The notes beneath the pieces are model-generated. The model was not told where the DNA came from. It saw nothing but the letters and a program-made list of their open reading frames with translations, and did no database searches. From positions 5,626 to 69,625 of the forward strand of contig DIYF01000034.1 of NCBI GenBank assembly GCA_002427745.1: a DNA stretch of 64,000 nucleotides. The letters are read 5' to 3'. Source of the DNA: Roseivirga sp. UBA6061. Lineage in GTDB: Bacteria > Bacteroidota > Bacteroidia > Cytophagales > Cyclobacteriaceae. The translations under genes were made by a program, and so were the position numbers. Positions 1 to 8,483 of this stretch are shown here, one piece after another. The first letter of the stretch is position 1. The number at the start of each line of letters is the position of its first letter.

Positions 1-2228
1 TTGGCTCAAATACTGTTGAAGCCGTCTGGGATGAAAATCAGGGAAATGCCCTGACCTTCAGTTATACAGTAAAAGAAAGTGATCTGGATGAAGATGGCAT
101 TCTCATTGCCGACCAGATTGCTTTAAACGGAGGAAGTATCCAGAGTGTCAACGCAGTAGACGCAGTGTTGGATATTTCTGATAAAGGAGCCACGACTGAT
201 GTATTGATCGATGGTGTCAAACCTGAGGTGACGATCACCAGCCAGGCGACAAACCCTCAAAGCGGAGCATTCACGGCCACTTTTACTTTTACAGAAGCCG
301 TTACCGGTTTTGAGTCAGATGATATCGCAGTGGGCAATGGTACTGCCGGCAACTTCCAGACAGTTAGTACCAGTCTGTATACCGCCACCATCACCCCGTC
401 AGCAGACGGAGCAGTCACGATTGATGTAGTGGCTGGCAAAGCTGCTGATGCAGCAGGTAATGGCAACACGGTAGCTGCTCAGCTCAGCGTGACCAATGAT
501 GAGACGAGACCATTCGCTACCTTATCCGGCTTTGTTACTGACCTGACCCAGGGCGCCTTTACCTTGACAGTGGACTACGATGAAACTGTCACCGGGCTGG
601 AGTTAAGCGATCTGATTGTTTCCAATGGTACTGCGGGCAGCTTAACCAGCATCGTCAGCGGACAAAAATGGTCGGTAGACATTACACCTTTGGCAGATGG
701 TCTGGTAACCGTAAACCTGGGAGAGGGGGCCACCACCGATGCTGCTGGTAACATGAGTGAGGCAGCTGAGGCGTTTACCATTGTCAATGACGAGACACAG
801 CCAGTGGTTACCATAACCAGCGATGCCACTGATCCACAAAGCGGTGCCTTCATGGCTACCTTTACCTTTACTGAGTCAGTGACAGGTTTTGAGGCTGCAG
901 ATGTTACGGTAGGAAATGGAGAAATCAGCAACTTCCAGGCGATCAGTGAGTCTGTTTATACAGCCACGGTTACCCCGGCAGCAGACGGAGCGGTGACCAT
1001 TGATGTAGCGGCTGACAAAGCTGCTGATGAAGCAGGTAACCCCAACGCTGCAGCAACACAATTCACATTGATCAATGATGAAACAGCTCCCACTGTTTCT
1101 TTGACAGCCGGAGACCTGGAAGCCGGAGCCTACCTGGTCACAGCTCAGTTCAGCGAGTCAGTGACAGATTTCGAATTGTCGGATGTAACCGTAACAGATG
1201 GCACCTCAGGTACTTTCACCGCAGTGGATGGCGATACCTATACCTTCCTGGTGAGTTCTGAGAATGCTACCGCCATGGTAGATATAGCCGCAGAAGTAGC
1301 GACAGATGCTGCAGGAAATGCAAATACAGCATCCAATCAGCTGACGCTCAGTTTTAATAGCAGCCCTACGGATATTACACTGTCCAATGCTGCCATTTCG
1401 GAAAACAATGCCATAGGTGATCTGATAGGAGAGTTCAGCACAACCGATGCTGATGTGGATGACACGCATGTATATACCCTCGTAGCAGGAACGGGAGACA
1501 CGGACAACACTTCCTTCACCATTGACGGTACAAACCTCCGGGCAGCTGAAGCCTTTGATTTCGAGGCAAAAGACAGCTATAGCATTCGCGTAAGAACCGA
1601 TGATGGCCGGGGAGGGCTGTTTGACAAGGCCTTTGCTATCACCATCAGCAACGTGGGTGAGCCAAAGGTTGAGATTTCAGGAGTCGTGGACTTTCCTGAA
1701 ACGCAACTGGGCATTACCGTAAGTACCGCCATTACACTTACCAATACTGGCGAGGTAGAGGTAGAGGCGGTCATTGTATCAACCCCGGCAGGTTTTTCTG
1801 TGGCTCCCGCCTCGGTGATTCTGGCAGCCGGAGAAAGCAGGCAGGTGAATGTAAGTTTCACTCCTGCGGAGGAGATCAGCTACTCAGGAGACCTGGTGTT
1901 CAGCTACGCGGGACTGCAGGTGACTCATCCTGTTGCCGGTATCGGGGCCATTGTTACGGGTATTGACGATCAGTGGTTTGATGCTGATGATGTAAAGCTC
2001 TACCCCAATCCGGCCAGTGATATCCTGAAGGTAGACCTGTCTGGTATTCAGGCACAGCGTCTGACCATTACCCTGATCAACCCGGCAGGAAGCACTGTTT
2101 TCGGATTACAGGACTACGAGAAAAAAGAACTATCTCTTGATGTAAGAGGCTATGACAATGGTCTGTACATCATGCTCTTCACAGATGGAAAGTCTGTGGT
2201 GAGGAAAAAAGTGATGATCAAAAAATAG
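1..2228 (+). CDS. Large secreted Ig-like repeat adhesin with T9SS sorting domain (5' partial)
   Basis: The reading frame is open from the window edge (first full codon at base 3), so the N-terminus lies upstream; 741 residues are visible. The first ~70 are the end of one Ig-like module. Four bacterial Ig-like repeats follow at about residues 72-450, each starting near a V-T-I-T-S or similar strand and ending with A-D-A-A-G-N and N-D-E-T. Then come a cadherin-like module (about 455-550, with D-F-E-A-K-D-S-Y), an ASH-like beta domain (about 553-650) and a C-terminal type IX sorting domain (about 658-741, L-Y-P-N-P and a basic K-K end). The family is exported through the outer membrane by T9SS and usually acts as a surface adhesin or matrix protein. 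The ligand cannot be inferred. An ATG/TTG inside the frame is not the true start. Confidence 0.9.
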   Translation, partial: GSNTVEAVWDENQGNALTFSYTVKESDLDEDGILIADQIALNGGSIQSVNAVDAVLDISDKGATTDVLIDGVKPEVTITSQATNPQSGAFTATFTFTEAVTGFESDDIAVGNGTAGNFQTVSTSLYTATITPSADGAVTIDVVAGKAADAAGNGNTVAAQLSVTNDETRPFATLSGFVTDLTQGAFTLTVDYDETVTGLELSDLIVSNGTAGSLTSIVSGQKWSVDITPLADGLVTVNLGEGATTDAAGNMSEAAEAFTIVNDETQPVVTITSDATDPQSGAFMATFTFTESVTGFEAADVTVGNGEISNFQAISESVYTATVTPAADGAVTIDVAADKAADEAGNPNAAATQFTLINDETAPTVSLTAGDLEAGAYLVTAQFSESVTDFELSDVTVTDGTSGTFTAVDGDTYTFLVSSENATAMVDIAAEVATDAAGNANTASNQLTLSFNSSPTDITLSNAAISENNAIGDLIGEFSTTDADVDDTHVYTLVAGTGDTDNTSFTIDGTNLRAAEAFDFEAKDSYSIRVRTDDGRGGLFDKAFAITISNVGEPKVEISGVVDFPETQLGITVSTAITLTNTGEVEVEAVIVSTPAGFSVAPASVILAAGESRQVNVSFTPAEEISYSGDLVFSYAGLQVTHPVAGIGAIVTGIDDQWFDADDVKLYPNPASDILKVDLSGIQAQRLTITLINPAGSTVFGLQDYEKKELSLDVRGYDNGLYIMLFTDGKSVVRKKVMIKK

Positions 2229-2232
2229 AACC

Positions 2233-2673
2233 ATGAGATTACTAACACACACCAATACACTGTTTGTTTTACTGCTGCTCGCTTGTCTGATCTCCGCTTC
2301 CTGCGGATCAGACGACCCGAGCGGTCCCACGGTGCAGGAGCTGACCTTTGAAAAACTGGCCGGCAGCTGGACCTTCGGTACCAATGGCAGCATTGTACTG
2401 GATGGACAAGATATTTCGGCTAACTATCCAGGCTTTGCACTGTCCTTCGCTGATGGCACCTATACCACCACGAATGCAGGAGACCTGTTTGAGGCTTCAG
2501 GTACCTGGCAGTGGACCAGTGAACAGGCCACCAGCGTACTCCTGGATACGGGCGTAGAAGTAACCATTATTGACCTGAGCGAAACCGCTTTTCGGTTCTC
2601 ATTCACCCATGCCGGTACAGGCGGAACAGCGGCCGGTACTGCCGGTAATTACACGATTACACTGGAGAAATAG
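2233..2673 (+). CDS. Small lipoprotein, lipocalin-like beta domain, unknown function
   Basis: A 146-residue protein starting 4 bp after the adhesin stop, so probably co-transcribed with it. The N-terminus is a lipoprotein signal: hydrophobic residues 9-22 and a lipobox L-I-S-A-S-C with the lipidated Cys near residue 24, followed by G-S-D-D. The mature part is short, rich in Thr/Gly/Ser and aromatic-alternating, consistent with a small beta barrel or lipocalin-like fold (K-L-A-G-S-W-T-F near the start is typical of such lipoproteins). I recognise no specific family. It is likely an envelope lipoprotein made together with the T9SS adhesin. Confidence 0.75.
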   Translation: MRLLTHTNTLFVLLLLACLISASCGSDDPSGPTVQELTFEKLAGSWTFGTNGSIVLDGQDISANYPGFALSFADGTYTTTNAGDLFEASGTWQWTSEQATSVLLDTGVEVTIIDLSETAFRFSFTHAGTGGTAAGTAGNYTITLEK

Positions 2674-2683
2674 AATTCCTACA

Positions 2684-2820
2684 TAAGAAACAAGAAGGCT
2701 CAAAAGTCAATAAAACCGTCATCACGAATGCAATGAAGTGATCTCAGCCTCTCTTTGCAGGTTATAATAGGAGATTACTTCACTTCGTTCGCAATGACGA
2801 TAGACTTTTGAGCTTCTTTC
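2684..2820. repeat. Long imperfect inverted repeat (MITE-like hairpin)
   Basis: The sequence folds on itself over about 130 bp. An outer arm with CTCAAAAGTC near 2699-2709 pairs with GACTTTTGAG at 2803-2812. Inner arms CGTCAT...GAAGTGATCTC (2717-2745) and GAGATTACTTC...ATGACG (2771-2799) pair with few mismatches. It lies directly after the lipoprotein gene and could end transcription, but the size and the CGTCATTGCGA-type arms resemble common non-autonomous palindromic repeats. Confidence 0.7.
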
Positions 2821-2828
2821 TTCCACCC

Positions 2829-3115
2829 CTGTTGGTCTTCCTGGCCAACAAGTAAATACTATCGCCCCACCAGGGAACTAGAATAACTGCTGCAAAAAGG
2901 GGAGAGAAGACAGATCGGTTGGGAGGCAGAAGAGAGGGGGCACATATTCCGGCTCATTGTCTCCAAACACCATTTTTCAAAACCAAAACGTCATTCCCCG
3001 CTTGACGGGGAATTTCCGAAGCTGACCCTTGATGGCGAATGAGATTCCCGCTTTCTTGGGAATGACCGACTAGTTCCGCCCTCGTTGGTCTTCTTAACCA
3101 GCGAGCCAATACTCC
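2829..3115. repeat. Dispersed repeat copy A (nested palindromes)
   Basis: First of three long similar blocks. It begins with the module GTTGGTC-5nt-GGCCAAC and runs through a conserved ATTGTCTCCAAACACCA stretch. A palindrome follows with arms ATTCCCCG and CGGGGAAT around a 5-base loop near 2993-3013, then a second, degraded palindrome (ATTCCCGC...TTGGGAAT) near 3044-3063. It ends with another GTTGGTC module near 3084-3104. Compared with copies B and C it lacks the left edge. Confidence 0.8.
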
Positions 3116-3171
3116 TGACCATTCAATCCTGGTAGCTTCAAATCAGAAAATACCTTGTTGTGTGCAGTTAT

Positions 3172-3654
3172 TTAATGCCAATGGATGTTATCAAGAATCT
3201 TACAAAGCAGAACTGTTGAATTGTCATGGATAGATATTTTCTGAGCAATACCATTAGCCTCTTCGTACTTGTCCCATATGTAGGATTTCAACGAAGCATC
3301 ATCAATCGTTCTCAAGATAGAGTAGGATTCAATGTCTCTACTCCATCCTTTAATATGAGTTTTTCTGAGCTTGTTCGAAATAAGGTAAAAACTGTCGCTT
3401 TTTGTGAGTTGGCTGGAGTAATCGAAGTCAGATACATGTTGTCCACTTGTGTAAAAGGTTATTCGTTCTAAGGTGAGAATAGTCTTATAACCAAATGGGA
3501 TGTGTTTTTCGAAATTTTTCAGGTTAAAAACTCCCAATTCTTTAGAAAGATTGGATAGTCCTGAAGCATAAATAAAGTACTTGTCAGTCGAATCTATGGT
3601 GAATGGGTTAAGTCCGCCTTTAGGGAAATCATATTGAACCTCGGGAAAAGTCAT
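3172..3654 (-). CDS. Hypothetical protein, accessory
   Basis: A 160-residue soluble protein with no signal peptide, membrane segment or motif I recognise. It contains aromatic-rich strands (D-K-Y-F-I-Y-A-S-G; D-S-F-Y-L-I-S) and looks like an alpha/beta accessory protein. It follows the 82-residue gene on the same strand with a 19 bp gap, so the two probably form a unit. Both are visibly A/T-richer than the surrounding core genes and sit between repeat copies A and B. A role such as immunity protein or phage-derived cargo would fit the context but is not shown by the sequence. Confidence 0.65.
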   Translation of the reverse strand: MTFPEVQYDFPKGGLNPFTIDSTDKYFIYASGLSNLSKELGVFNLKNFEKHIPFGYKTILTLERITFYTSGQHVSDFDYSSQLTKSDSFYLISNKLRKTHIKGWSRDIESYSILRTIDDASLKSYIWDKYEEANGIAQKISIHDNSTVLLCKILDNIHWH

Positions 3655-3673
3655 TGGCGGTTGCTATTTATTT

Positions 3674-3922
3674 TTATCTCATTTTTTCTTTTAACCATTC
3701 TTCAAAGGCAGATTTATCATTCAATTGAGTTTCTGACAAATCAGGGTTGTCTAAGTCCAAAGCAAAAAGAGGGTAATGAGCTTCACTAATTTCTCTGATA
3801 GATTCTAATGTGTTGTTCCAAGATTTATTCGTCCAGGATTTATCTCCGCCAAAGTCCCATTTCGGCAGTATAATCGATCGATCATCGTTGGTCTTTTTTA
3901 TTAGATATCCTTTCAAATACAT
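3674..3922 (-). CDS. Small hypothetical protein, accessory
   Basis: An 82-residue acidic protein with no signal or membrane segment. W-T-N-K-S-W-N-N-T-L-E-S-I-R-E-I and a C-terminal F-E-E-W-L-K-E-K-M-R amphipathic helix are the visible features; I do not recognise a family. It is the first gene of a two-gene minus-strand unit whose start lies 53 bp from the conserved left edge of repeat B. Base composition is A/T-rich like its partner. Confidence 0.6.
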   Translation of the reverse strand: MYLKGYLIKKTNDDRSIILPKWDFGGDKSWTNKSWNNTLESIREISEAHYPLFALDLDNPDLSETQLNDKSAFEEWLKEKMR

Positions 3923-3964
3923 TCTAAGGTTGAACTATTAGCATTATCATTCCCCAAGCACATT

Positions 3965-4320
3965 TATACCAGAAAGTTGCTTAAAAGCTACTGAATAACC
4001 AACCAAACCATGCTCTCAACCGGAACACACTCCTCAGCCCCCGTTGGTCTTCCTGATCCATAAGCGACTATTAACGCCCCACCAAGGAATTGGAATAACT
4101 GCTGCCAGAAGAGGAGAGAAGATAGATCGATTGGGAAGCAGAGGGGGCACGGTGTGTCCAGCTCATTGTCCCAAAACACCATTTTTCAAAGCCAAAACGT
4201 CATTCCCCGCTTGACGGGGAATCTCTGAGGCTGATCCTTGATGGCGAATGAGATTCCCGCTTTCGCGGGAATGACAGACTAATTGCGCCCTCGTTGGTCT
4301 TCCTGACCAACAATCAATTT
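3965..4320. repeat. Dispersed repeat copy B (most complete copy)
   Basis: The left edge carries AGTTGCTTAAAAGCT (3975-3989) followed by AATAACCAACCAAACCATGC. Next come a GTTGGTC module, the conserved GGAATTGGAATAACTGCTGC block, the ATTCCCCG/CGGGGAAT palindrome (about 4202-4222) and the 20-base palindrome ATTCCCGCTTTCGCGGGAAT (about 4253-4272). The right-hand module is GTTGGTCTTCCTGACCAAC (about 4293-4311), a perfect hairpin. Orientation is the same as copies A and C. Between 4321 and 4432 I see no further gene. Confidence 0.85.
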
Positions 4321-4432
4321 ATAATTGTGTTGGTTGGGCTAAAATACTGTCAGGCGAAGAAGCAACACCATGATCTTTTTTCAGGCGCTTATTTCTGCTT
4401 TATCAAAACTTGGCTCTTATGACTTCGATTCT

Positions 4433-4843
4433 TCAGAGTTTTGATCTCCATTCAACAAACTTGGCGTAATCCGGAACATTTTTTTCAACTACAAAAAATA
4501 CGATCCAGTAAACCATGCCTATTCCTTCAGAATGAAAGAAATCTTCATCCTGAACATTGATTCCTAAAGAATCGCAGTAATCAGCATTGGTGAATTTTGA
4601 ATAATACTCTTCAACCAGCCCGATCGCACTTTCTAGTGAAATGTTTAATTCACTTCGAAGTTTCATGGCTATTTCATAAAACAAATAGTGAGTGTCTTCA
4701 TCAACAGGTAACCACTCACCAATCAAGTCAGCATTTTCATATTCGCACGAGGGACATTTATAAAAAATCCATGTTGATGTCTCTTTAGATCTCTGTAAAA
4801 GTGCATTACAGGATAAACACATCGGACTCCTGTTTGTATTCAT
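4433..4843 (-). CDS. Hypothetical protein with N-terminal zinc ribbon, accessory
   Basis: 136 residues from the ATG at 4843. Two Cys pairs near the N-terminus (M-C-L-S-C and Y-K-C-P-S-C) form a typical CxxC...CxxC zinc ribbon at about residues 9-33. The rest is an acidic helical domain (L-E-S-A-I-G-L-V-E-E-Y-Y) with a hydrophobic stretch G-M-V-Y-W-I-V-F-F-V-V near residue 110. The frame stays open for 20 codons upstream, but that extension is the edge of repeat C, so I reject it. It is the only gene between repeats B and C, on the same strand as the genes between A and B. Function unknown. Confidence 0.65.
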   Translation of the reverse strand: MNTNRSPMCLSCNALLQRSKETSTWIFYKCPSCEYENADLIGEWLPVDEDTHYLFYEIAMKLRSELNISLESAIGLVEEYYSKFTNADYCDSLGINVQDEDFFHSEGIGMVYWIVFFVVEKNVPDYAKFVEWRSKL

Positions 4844-4865
4844 ACTATTGAGGATTACACCTTTA

Positions 4866-5190
4866 TCGGGAAGTTGTCTAAATGCTCTGTAATAACCAAC
4901 CAAACCATGCTCTTAACCTGAATATACTCCTCAGCTCTTGTTGGTCTTCCTGATCCAGAAGCGAAGATTATTGCCCCACCAGGGAATTGGAATAACTGCT
5001 GCCAGAAGGGGAGAGAAGATAGATCGATTGGGAGGCAGAGGGTGCACGATATTTTGGCCCATTGTCTCCAAACACCATTTTTCAAAACCAAAACGTCATT
5101 CCCCGCTTGACGGGGAATCTCCGAGGCTGCCTCTTGATGGCGAATGAGATTCCCGCTTTCGCGGGAATGACCGACTAATTCCACCCTCTG
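4866..5190. repeat. Dispersed repeat copy C
   Basis: Same order as copy B: left edge AGTTGTCTAAATGCT (4872-4886) then AATAACCAACCAAACCATGC, a GTTGGTC module near 4939, the GGAATTGGAATAACTGCTGC block, the ATTCCCCG/CGGGGAAT palindrome near 5099-5119, and ATTCCCGCTTTCGCGGGAAT near 5149-5168. The right-hand GTTGGTC module is missing. The copy ends about 20 bp before the stop codon of the esterase gene. Confidence 0.85.
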
Positions 5191-5212
5191 AATGATTTCA
5201 AGTCCGGGCCGG

Positions 5213-6028
5213 TTATTCTTTTATCAAATCTGATAACCAGTCGATACTGCGCATGGCAGTCTTAGGAAATGATGTTCGATGATCTCCCTCAACCACGGCA
5301 TGCTGTATAGTTAAGCTATCATCGCTCAGGTTTTTAAGCATGGCAATAAATTTTTCGAAATGAGGAATGTCATTCCCTTCCAATGTGCCATATGAGACAA
5401 AGACATTTGCGTTCAGCTTTGCTCTCTCATCCGCAGTATCAGACTCAAGTTCATAAATCTTTTCTGTGAAATCGGGATTAACGCCTAAAGCCGGACTACC
5501 CAGGATGAAATTATCAAAAGTATTGGGGTATTTCGATAGTATATAAGCGCCAACGGCAGCGCCAGAGGAATATCCAAAATAGGTACGCCTGTCAGCATCA
5601 GCCCGATAGCTGCTTTCTATTGTCTTAAATACATCGTTACGAATAAAATTCAGGTAGCTGTCTGTTGTCCAAAAAGTCATTCCTTTTTGCCAGGCAAGCC
5701 CCACCAAAATGATATCTTCTATCCGGTTTTCAGTGAGCGCAGATAATATCTCGATATGCTGTGCCGGGTGTGTAAAATAGAGTACAGGATATACCCTGTC
5801 AGTGTTCTCTTCATACCCTTCCGGCAGTTTTATGTAAAGCGTATTCAGTGTATCTGTTTCAGAATTATGGATCTGAATAACCTGCGTTCCGGGCATTTCG
5901 TATGCCTTTGGTTCAGGAACCTCGCCAGCTGGTGAACCCGTGTCCTGAGCCTTCAGGTTGTTGATGTTGCAGGCATATATGCATAATGTAAATGCCAGGA
6001 CTGAAAATAGATAGCTGTAATCTCTCAT
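5213..6028 (-). CDS. Secreted alpha/beta-hydrolase esterase (putative esterase family, PF00756-like)
   Basis: 271 residues with an N-terminal export signal; a lipobox-like I-Y-A-C (Cys20) is possible, or signal cleavage after L-K-A-Q. The hydrolase core shows the nucleophile elbow G-Y-S-S-G (Ser154) after strand R-R-T-Y-F, and a C-terminal G-D-H-R-T-S-F supplying the probable catalytic His. Y-P-V-L-Y-F and I-I-L-V-G are strands of the IroE/Fes/YbbA-type esterase fold. It lies 121 bp downstream of a second esterase on the same strand, so the two may be co-transcribed. The substrate is unknown; siderophore esters, acetyl or other acyl esters are all possible in this family. Confidence 0.85.
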   Translation of the reverse strand: MRDYSYLFSVLAFTLCIYACNINNLKAQDTGSPAGEVPEPKAYEMPGTQVIQIHNSETDTLNTLYIKLPEGYEENTDRVYPVLYFTHPAQHIEILSALTENRIEDIILVGLAWQKGMTFWTTDSYLNFIRNDVFKTIESSYRADADRRTYFGYSSGAAVGAYILSKYPNTFDNFILGSPALGVNPDFTEKIYELESDTADERAKLNANVFVSYGTLEGNDIPHFEKFIAMLKNLSDDSLTIQHAVVEGDHRTSFPKTAMRSIDWLSDLIKE

Positions 6029-6149
6029 AGTTCGGTGAATTGATCTTTCTTACTATTACCGGGAAATCGTAGTAGGGAAAGGGGATTTCCAATCTCAGGT
6101 CACTCTTCCTTAAGCAAGCGGACTTTACAACGCTGACCAGCCAGAAGTT

Positions 6150-7286
6150 TCATTTCCCGAGTCTTTGTAGCAGTCTTTTGGCTAGTGAATAATCAGGGTC
6201 AATGGTCAGTGCTTTTTCGAACATGGCCTTAGCATTTTCAAGCTGACCCTGATCTCTGTGCACAACACCCATACCGAGGTAAGATTCCTTACCTTCAGGA
6301 TACACTTGTAAGGAGTATTGAAAGATTTTTTCTGCCAATGCCAGGTTCTTACTTCTTATCATATTGGCACCCAGACTAAATATCATCGATATGGGGGGCT
6401 GGATTTCGTACCCATATCGTTTAGATAACTTATCGAAGTGTTGTGTCACTTTTTCCAGAGTATCAAGGTCTTCGTAGGGGTTGAAGTCAGGGTATAGCGC
6501 GAGAAGAAACAGGGTGAAATCCATGGCCGGCACATGCCCCTGGTTCGCCAGTTCATCCACTTTGTAGGTAAAGCCCTCAGGTTTATGATCTGCTAAAACA
6601 TTAGAGAACTCAGAAACCGAATTGGTCAGTCCTTCATCATCGCTGTAAATGATGTGTAGAAACCTGTCTTCAGCAAGAGTCTTTAACGGGCCGGATTTTA
6701 TCTTTTGTTGCAGCTCTGCCGGGATATGGCTAAGGGATGGACTACTGGCGAAGTAGCCATTGAACAGAAGAGGGGAGTTGAGCAGTGCATAAACACTGAA
6801 AAAACCACTGTTAGAAGCGCCATAAAGCACTCTGAACGGAGCAGTCCGATATTCACTGTTGATATTGGGTATCAGCTCTGTCTCAAAGAACTCAATATAG
6901 TTATCCGGAATGGTTGTATCCTGATTTTCCCGGGTTGGCAACAAAATGCTATTTCCCTCAGGTAAGTCTACCCCAATGAGTATCATCTCAGGAATTTGTG
7001 CCTCGCCCATGTAATCCAGTGTAGAAGCCAGCATGGCAAACCGGGCCTTGTAATCTGAATCCAACATATACAGCACAGGATAGCTTTTCCTGGAGTTATC
7101 GTAGTTCGCTGGTAAGTGGATTGAAAGAGGAATGGTTTTGTTTAACACTTTTGATTGAAATGAAGACACCGTGCCCAGGGCAACCGCTGGTTCACTGTTT
7201 TTTGATGCTTGCTTTTGTGCATAGCAAGTACCACCAACCATTATCAATACAAGTACTAAAAGCAGAAAGTCTATCTTGTTTTTCAT
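6150..7286 (-). CDS. Secreted esterase with C-terminal TPR repeats
   Basis: 378 residues with a signal peptide ending near C-Y-A-Q (residue 24). The esterase domain is at about 35-260: Y-P-V-L-Y-M-L-D, I-L-I-G-V-D, and the nucleophile elbow G-A-S-N-S-G, where Ser158 is the probable nucleophile and a Ser replaces the last Gly of the usual GxSxG. G-H-V-P-A-M-D near residue 250 likely carries the catalytic His. Residues about 300-378 form two TPR-like helix pairs (A-E-K-I-F-Q-Y-S-L-Q-V-Y-P-E-G; A-K-A-M-F-E-K-A-L-T-I-D-P-D-Y). It is divergent from the LytS/LytTR pair across 177 bp, suggesting regulation by it. Substrate unknown. Confidence 0.85.
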   Translation of the reverse strand: MKNKIDFLLLVLVLIMVGGTCYAQKQASKNSEPAVALGTVSSFQSKVLNKTIPLSIHLPANYDNSRKSYPVLYMLDSDYKARFAMLASTLDYMGEAQIPEMILIGVDLPEGNSILLPTRENQDTTIPDNYIEFFETELIPNINSEYRTAPFRVLYGASNSGFFSVYALLNSPLLFNGYFASSPSLSHIPAELQQKIKSGPLKTLAEDRFLHIIYSDDEGLTNSVSEFSNVLADHKPEGFTYKVDELANQGHVPAMDFTLFLLALYPDFNPYEDLDTLEKVTQHFDKLSKRYGYEIQPPISMIFSLGANMIRSKNLALAEKIFQYSLQVYPEGKESYLGMGVVHRDQGQLENAKAMFEKALTIDPDYSLAKRLLQRLGK

Positions 7287-7435
7287 AATTCTTGATTTCG
7301 GGAATTATGAATGTACAGAGCATTCGGTGCCTGAATTAATTAACAGGACAAACACAAGAATTAAATGATGAAGTCGATTCGTCATTGATATCATGCTTTC
7401 GTACCTTAATCAGCATGGCTTCTACAGGTAGATGG

Positions 7436-7443
7436 TATATTTG
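7436..7443 (+). promoter_or_regulatory. Possible Bacteroidota -7 box upstream of the LytS-type kinase
   Basis: TATATTTG matches the TAnnTTTG -7 element of Bacteroidota sigma-A promoters and sits 20 bp before the kinase ATG. No good TTTG -33 element is seen at the usual distance, so the call rests on the -7 box alone. Confidence 0.3.
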
Positions 7444-7463
7444 TCTGATTTTCAATTGGATAC

Positions 7464-8483
7464 ATGTTTAAAAAATCGCTAAGGAACACAGTCTTAATTA
7501 ATGCAGGAGCCTTTGTATTAGTGCTTATCCTTGAGCTATTGAGTGGATGGACGTTCAGAGATCGTTACGATACGCCCATTTCCTATTATTTATGGGGACT
7601 TGATTTTACCATTTCCATTATGGTGGTGATATGGATAAACCACTTTGTTTTGATCCCATATCTTTTTGATAAGAAAAAGTACTTTGTTTACGCGCCTCTA
7701 CTGGTTATCAGTATTCTGTTCGGGGCATGTTTAAAGATCTATCCTCAGGTCACCTGGCCTGAGGTTGCTAAAATGTCTTCCTTTCTTGTTTATACTACCG
7801 GAGCCGGAATGGCCACTTTCTTTTTAAGGAGGAATATCATATTCAGGAGAGAGAGCGATGAGAAGGAAAAGCTACAAAAGGAGAGAGAGCTTAACTATTT
7901 AAAGGAGCAGGTGAACCCTCACTTTTTGTTCAATGCGCTGAACAGCATTTATGCACTTTCCAGGCAACAATCGTCAGAAACGCCTGATCTCGTTATGCAG
8001 CTTTCAGAATTGATGAGGTATCAGCTGGAGAGCTCTAAAAAAGAGACTGTTTTGTTAAAAGAAGAGCTGAAGTTTATAGAAAACTATTTGCTACTCGAGG
8101 AAAAAAGACTGAGCGACCGCTGTAACGTTGAATTTCTGATGGCAGGAGAGGTATCAGAGCTAAGAATTTCACCGATGTTGCTGATCCCGTTTGTTGAGAA
8201 TGCCATTAAGCATAGTGCCCAAAGTACCAATGAACAAAGCACCATTGATATTTCAGTGGATATACAAGATACCACCCTTAATTTTTGCGTAGCTAATTCG
8301 AAGCCTCACAGGGCTTCTTCACTGAACAGAACAGGATTGGGGCTCGAAAATGTAACAAGACGCTTAAAGCTATTATATCCTGACGCTCATGCACTGGAAA
8401 TTGATGATGGAGGCGAAAAATATGAGGTGAAGCTATCTATCGACCTGGCAGTTTCAAAACTAAAAAACACAGCTCATGCTTAA
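7464..8483 (+). CDS. LytS/YehU-type sensor histidine kinase
   Basis: 339 residues. Four transmembrane helices lie in residues ~12-125, followed by a short coiled-coil linker. The His_kinase domain (PF06580 type) contains Q-V-N-P-H-F-L-F-N-A-L-N with phospho-acceptor His153. A GHKL ATPase domain follows, with the N-box P-F-V-E-N-A-I-K-H and G-L-G-L-E-N-V near the C-terminus. The end overlaps the LytTR gene by 8 bp (ATGCTTAA), giving translational coupling. It probably autophosphorylates and passes phosphate to the downstream regulator. With only short loops between helices, the signal is likely membrane-borne or intramembrane. The divergent esterase genes are plausible targets. Confidence 0.93.
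   Translation: MFKKSLRNTVLINAGAFVLVLILELLSGWTFRDRYDTPISYYLWGLDFTISIMVVIWINHFVLIPYLFDKKKYFVYAPLLVISILFGACLKIYPQVTWPEVAKMSSFLVYTTGAGMATFFLRRNIIFRRESDEKEKLQKERELNYLKEQVNPHFLFNALNSIYALSRQQSSETPDLVMQLSELMRYQLESSKKETVLLKEELKFIENYLLLEEKRLSDRCNVEFLMAGEVSELRISPMLLIPFVENAIKHSAQSTNEQSTIDISVDIQDTTLNFCVANSKPHRASSLNRTGLGLENVTRRLKLLYPDAHALEIDDGGEKYEVKLSIDLAVSKLKNTAHA

Noticed and set aside
165..2228. TTG at 165 as the start of the adhesin
   Set aside because: The frame is open to the window edge and the upstream residues complete an Ig-like module.
4844..4903. 20-residue N-terminal extension of the zinc-ribbon gene
   Set aside because: It is the translation of the repeat C edge, and an ATG at 4843 opens directly before the zinc-ribbon sequence.
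2820..5200. Classical integron
   Set aside because: No integrase or attI is visible, and the repeat blocks are much longer than attC sites; only the layout is similar.
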